Part shown: piece after piece, positions 63,247 through 64,000 of the stretch
How positions within the stretch are numbered: the stretch's first letter is position 1
How the letters are laid out: the number at the start of each line of letters is the position of its first letter
Source of the DNA: an uncultured Candidatus Actinomarina sp.
GTDB lineage: Bacteria > Actinomycetota > Acidimicrobiia > Actinomarinales > Actinomarinaceae
Reading direction: 5' to 3'
DNA length: 64,000 nucleotides
NCBI GenBank assembly: GCA_902625455.1
Contig: CACOBL010000001.1
Location: 432,191-496,190, forward strand
Position numbers and translations under genes: made by a program
The notes under the pieces: model-generated
Told to the model about the DNA's origin: nothing
Databases searched by the model: none
The model's input: only the letters and a program-made list of their open reading frames with translations

Positions 63247-64000
63247 ATGAAAAAAAGCAAATTTCTAATTTTAATTTTGCTACTTTCACTTTCCTCTTGT
63301 GGAGGAGATGATGGAAGCGTTGAAGTAATTGAAAATATAAATGAAATGGAGATTCAAGAAACTACAACTACCAGCGTTATAATTGAAGACGTAGTAACAA
63401 CTTCAACAACTGTATTTGAAGAATGTATTGAAGATAATAACTTAAATATTAATTTTGAAGATACACAAAACCTCCAAATCTTTTTAAATCGATATGGTTT
63501 TAAAGCAGGAGAACCAGATGGATACTTTGGTCAAGAAACTGCTGATGCGGTCCGAAGATTCCAAGCTTTTGCAGGCTTAAATCCCGATGGTGACGTAGGA
63601 CCAAAAACTATTGAAAAAATGCAAAATTGGACAGGTTGTGAGGAACAAGTAAGCGTTTATACTTCAGATACAACTGACACAACTACAACAACTGTTGTCA
63701 CTGATACAACTACAACAACTGTTGTCACTGATACAACTGCAACAACTGTTGTCACTGAAAATGTTAGTAATAATTTTAAAAATATTTATGGAATCATTCC
63801 TAGCATATCGCTGACTAATAATGAAGTTATAAGTATTTTCAAAGGTATTAATAATGAGTCTAGTGTTTGCGGCACTCCATACCTTAATAAATTAGATTCA
63901 GGAGTTCTAAACCTTTATCAAAACGGGAGCATCGCAAACAGTTTGTTACCAATGAACAATCTTTATTTTCAATCACCACACACAACCGAAATTGTCAGTG
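63247..64000 (+). CDS. Lipoprotein with peptidoglycan-binding domain (cut by window edge)
   Basis: An open frame of at least 251 codons with no stop before the window end. A short signal ends in the lipobox LSSC, so C18 would carry lipid. A Thr-rich stretch follows, then a PG_binding_1 domain (about 73-128): DTQNLQIFLNRYGFKAGEPD, YFGQETADAVRRFQ and DGDVGPKTIEKM. Next come three 9-residue DTTTTTVVT-type repeats and a further domain with Cys. It likely anchors an enzyme to the wall; the catalytic part, if any, lies outside the window. Confidence 0.8.
   Translation, partial: MKKSKFLILILLLSLSSCGGDDGSVEVIENINEMEIQETTTTSVIIEDVVTTSTTVFEECIEDNNLNINFEDTQNLQIFLNRYGFKAGEPDGYFGQETADAVRRFQAFAGLNPDGDVGPKTIEKMQNWTGCEEQVSVYTSDTTDTTTTTVVTDTTTTTVVTDTTATTVVTENVSNNFKNIYGIIPSISLTNNEVISIFKGINNESSVCGTPYLNKLDSGVLNLYQNGSIANSLLPMNNLYFQSPHTTEIVS
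63676..63756 (+). repeat. Three tandem 27-base repeats in the lipoprotein gene
   Basis: Units at 63676-63702, 63703-63729 and 63730-63756 differ by single bases (GACACA or GATACA; ACTACA or ACTGCA). Each encodes a 9-residue D-T-rich unit ending in VVT, forming an extended linker after the peptidoglycan-binding domain. Confidence 0.9.

Noticed and set aside
1..64000. CRISPR arrays, insertion sequences, integrases, toxin-antitoxin or defence systems
   Set aside because: No spaced direct repeats, no transposase or recombinase motifs and no recognisable defence proteins were seen; the only tandem repeat is the coding one near 63,700.

Overview
The window is AT-rich (most intergenic stretches and third codon positions are A or T), almost free of non-coding DNA, and holds about 60 protein genes and four tRNA genes. 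No rRNA, CRISPR, transposase, integrase or phage gene was seen, and no stretch of more than 300 bases lacks a gene. The best guess is a streamlined, low-GC marine actinobacterium related to Acidimicrobiia ('Candidatus Actinomarina'-like). This is an inference from a WhiB regulator, an orphan GlnR-type regulator divergent from a type II glutamine synthetase, a DUF2236/MpaB-type protein, Thr-rich linkers in two exported proteins, and a -10 box set 5-8 bases before the start codon in many genes (leaderless transcription).

Bases 1-13,000 are core genes: a CNNM/CorC-type membrane protein, a stand-alone receiver domain, an NfeD-like protein, WhiB, an mrp-selA-selB operon (selenocysteine insertion), an ErpA/IscA iron-sulfur carrier, glnR/glnII, a lone Nfu_N domain and argS. 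At 13,066-15,451 come a WecG/TagA/CpsF glycosyltransferase, a polyprenyl-phosphate sugar transferase and tRNAs Lys, Asp and Phe.

Bases 15,469-25,514 hold envelope genes. The core is DUF4956 membrane protein, CotH-like kinase fused to a beta-helix, and VTC-type triphosphate-tunnel protein, followed by a membrane glycosyltransferase-like protein, an anchored calcineurin-like phosphoesterase and two unknown membrane proteins.

Bases 25,615-57,603 form a surface-glycan island with many strand changes. One module makes a nonulosonic (legionaminic/pseudaminic-like) acid: a GlcN-1-P nucleotidyltransferase with CBS domains, a 4,6-dehydratase, a NeuC/LegG 2-epimerase, a NeuB/LegI synthase and a CMP-sugar synthetase. 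Decorating enzymes accompany it: formyltransferase, deacetylase, methyltransferase, and an amidotransferase with HisH- and HisF-like partners. A second module (small HAD phosphatase, NeuB-cupin fusion, second CMP-sugar synthetase, dehydrogenases, GT42/DUF115-like transferase) suggests another acidic sugar. An ABC exporter, a Wzy/ligase-like protein and a GDP-mannose-derived deoxysugar set (gmd, fcl-like, cupin, aminotransferase) complete it.

Bases 57,609-64,000 hold a coiled-coil protein, a DUF2236 protein, two GT4 glycosyltransferases around a tRNA-Arg, a methyltransferase-like protein, a membrane glycosyltransferase-like protein and a truncated lipoprotein with a peptidoglycan-binding domain.
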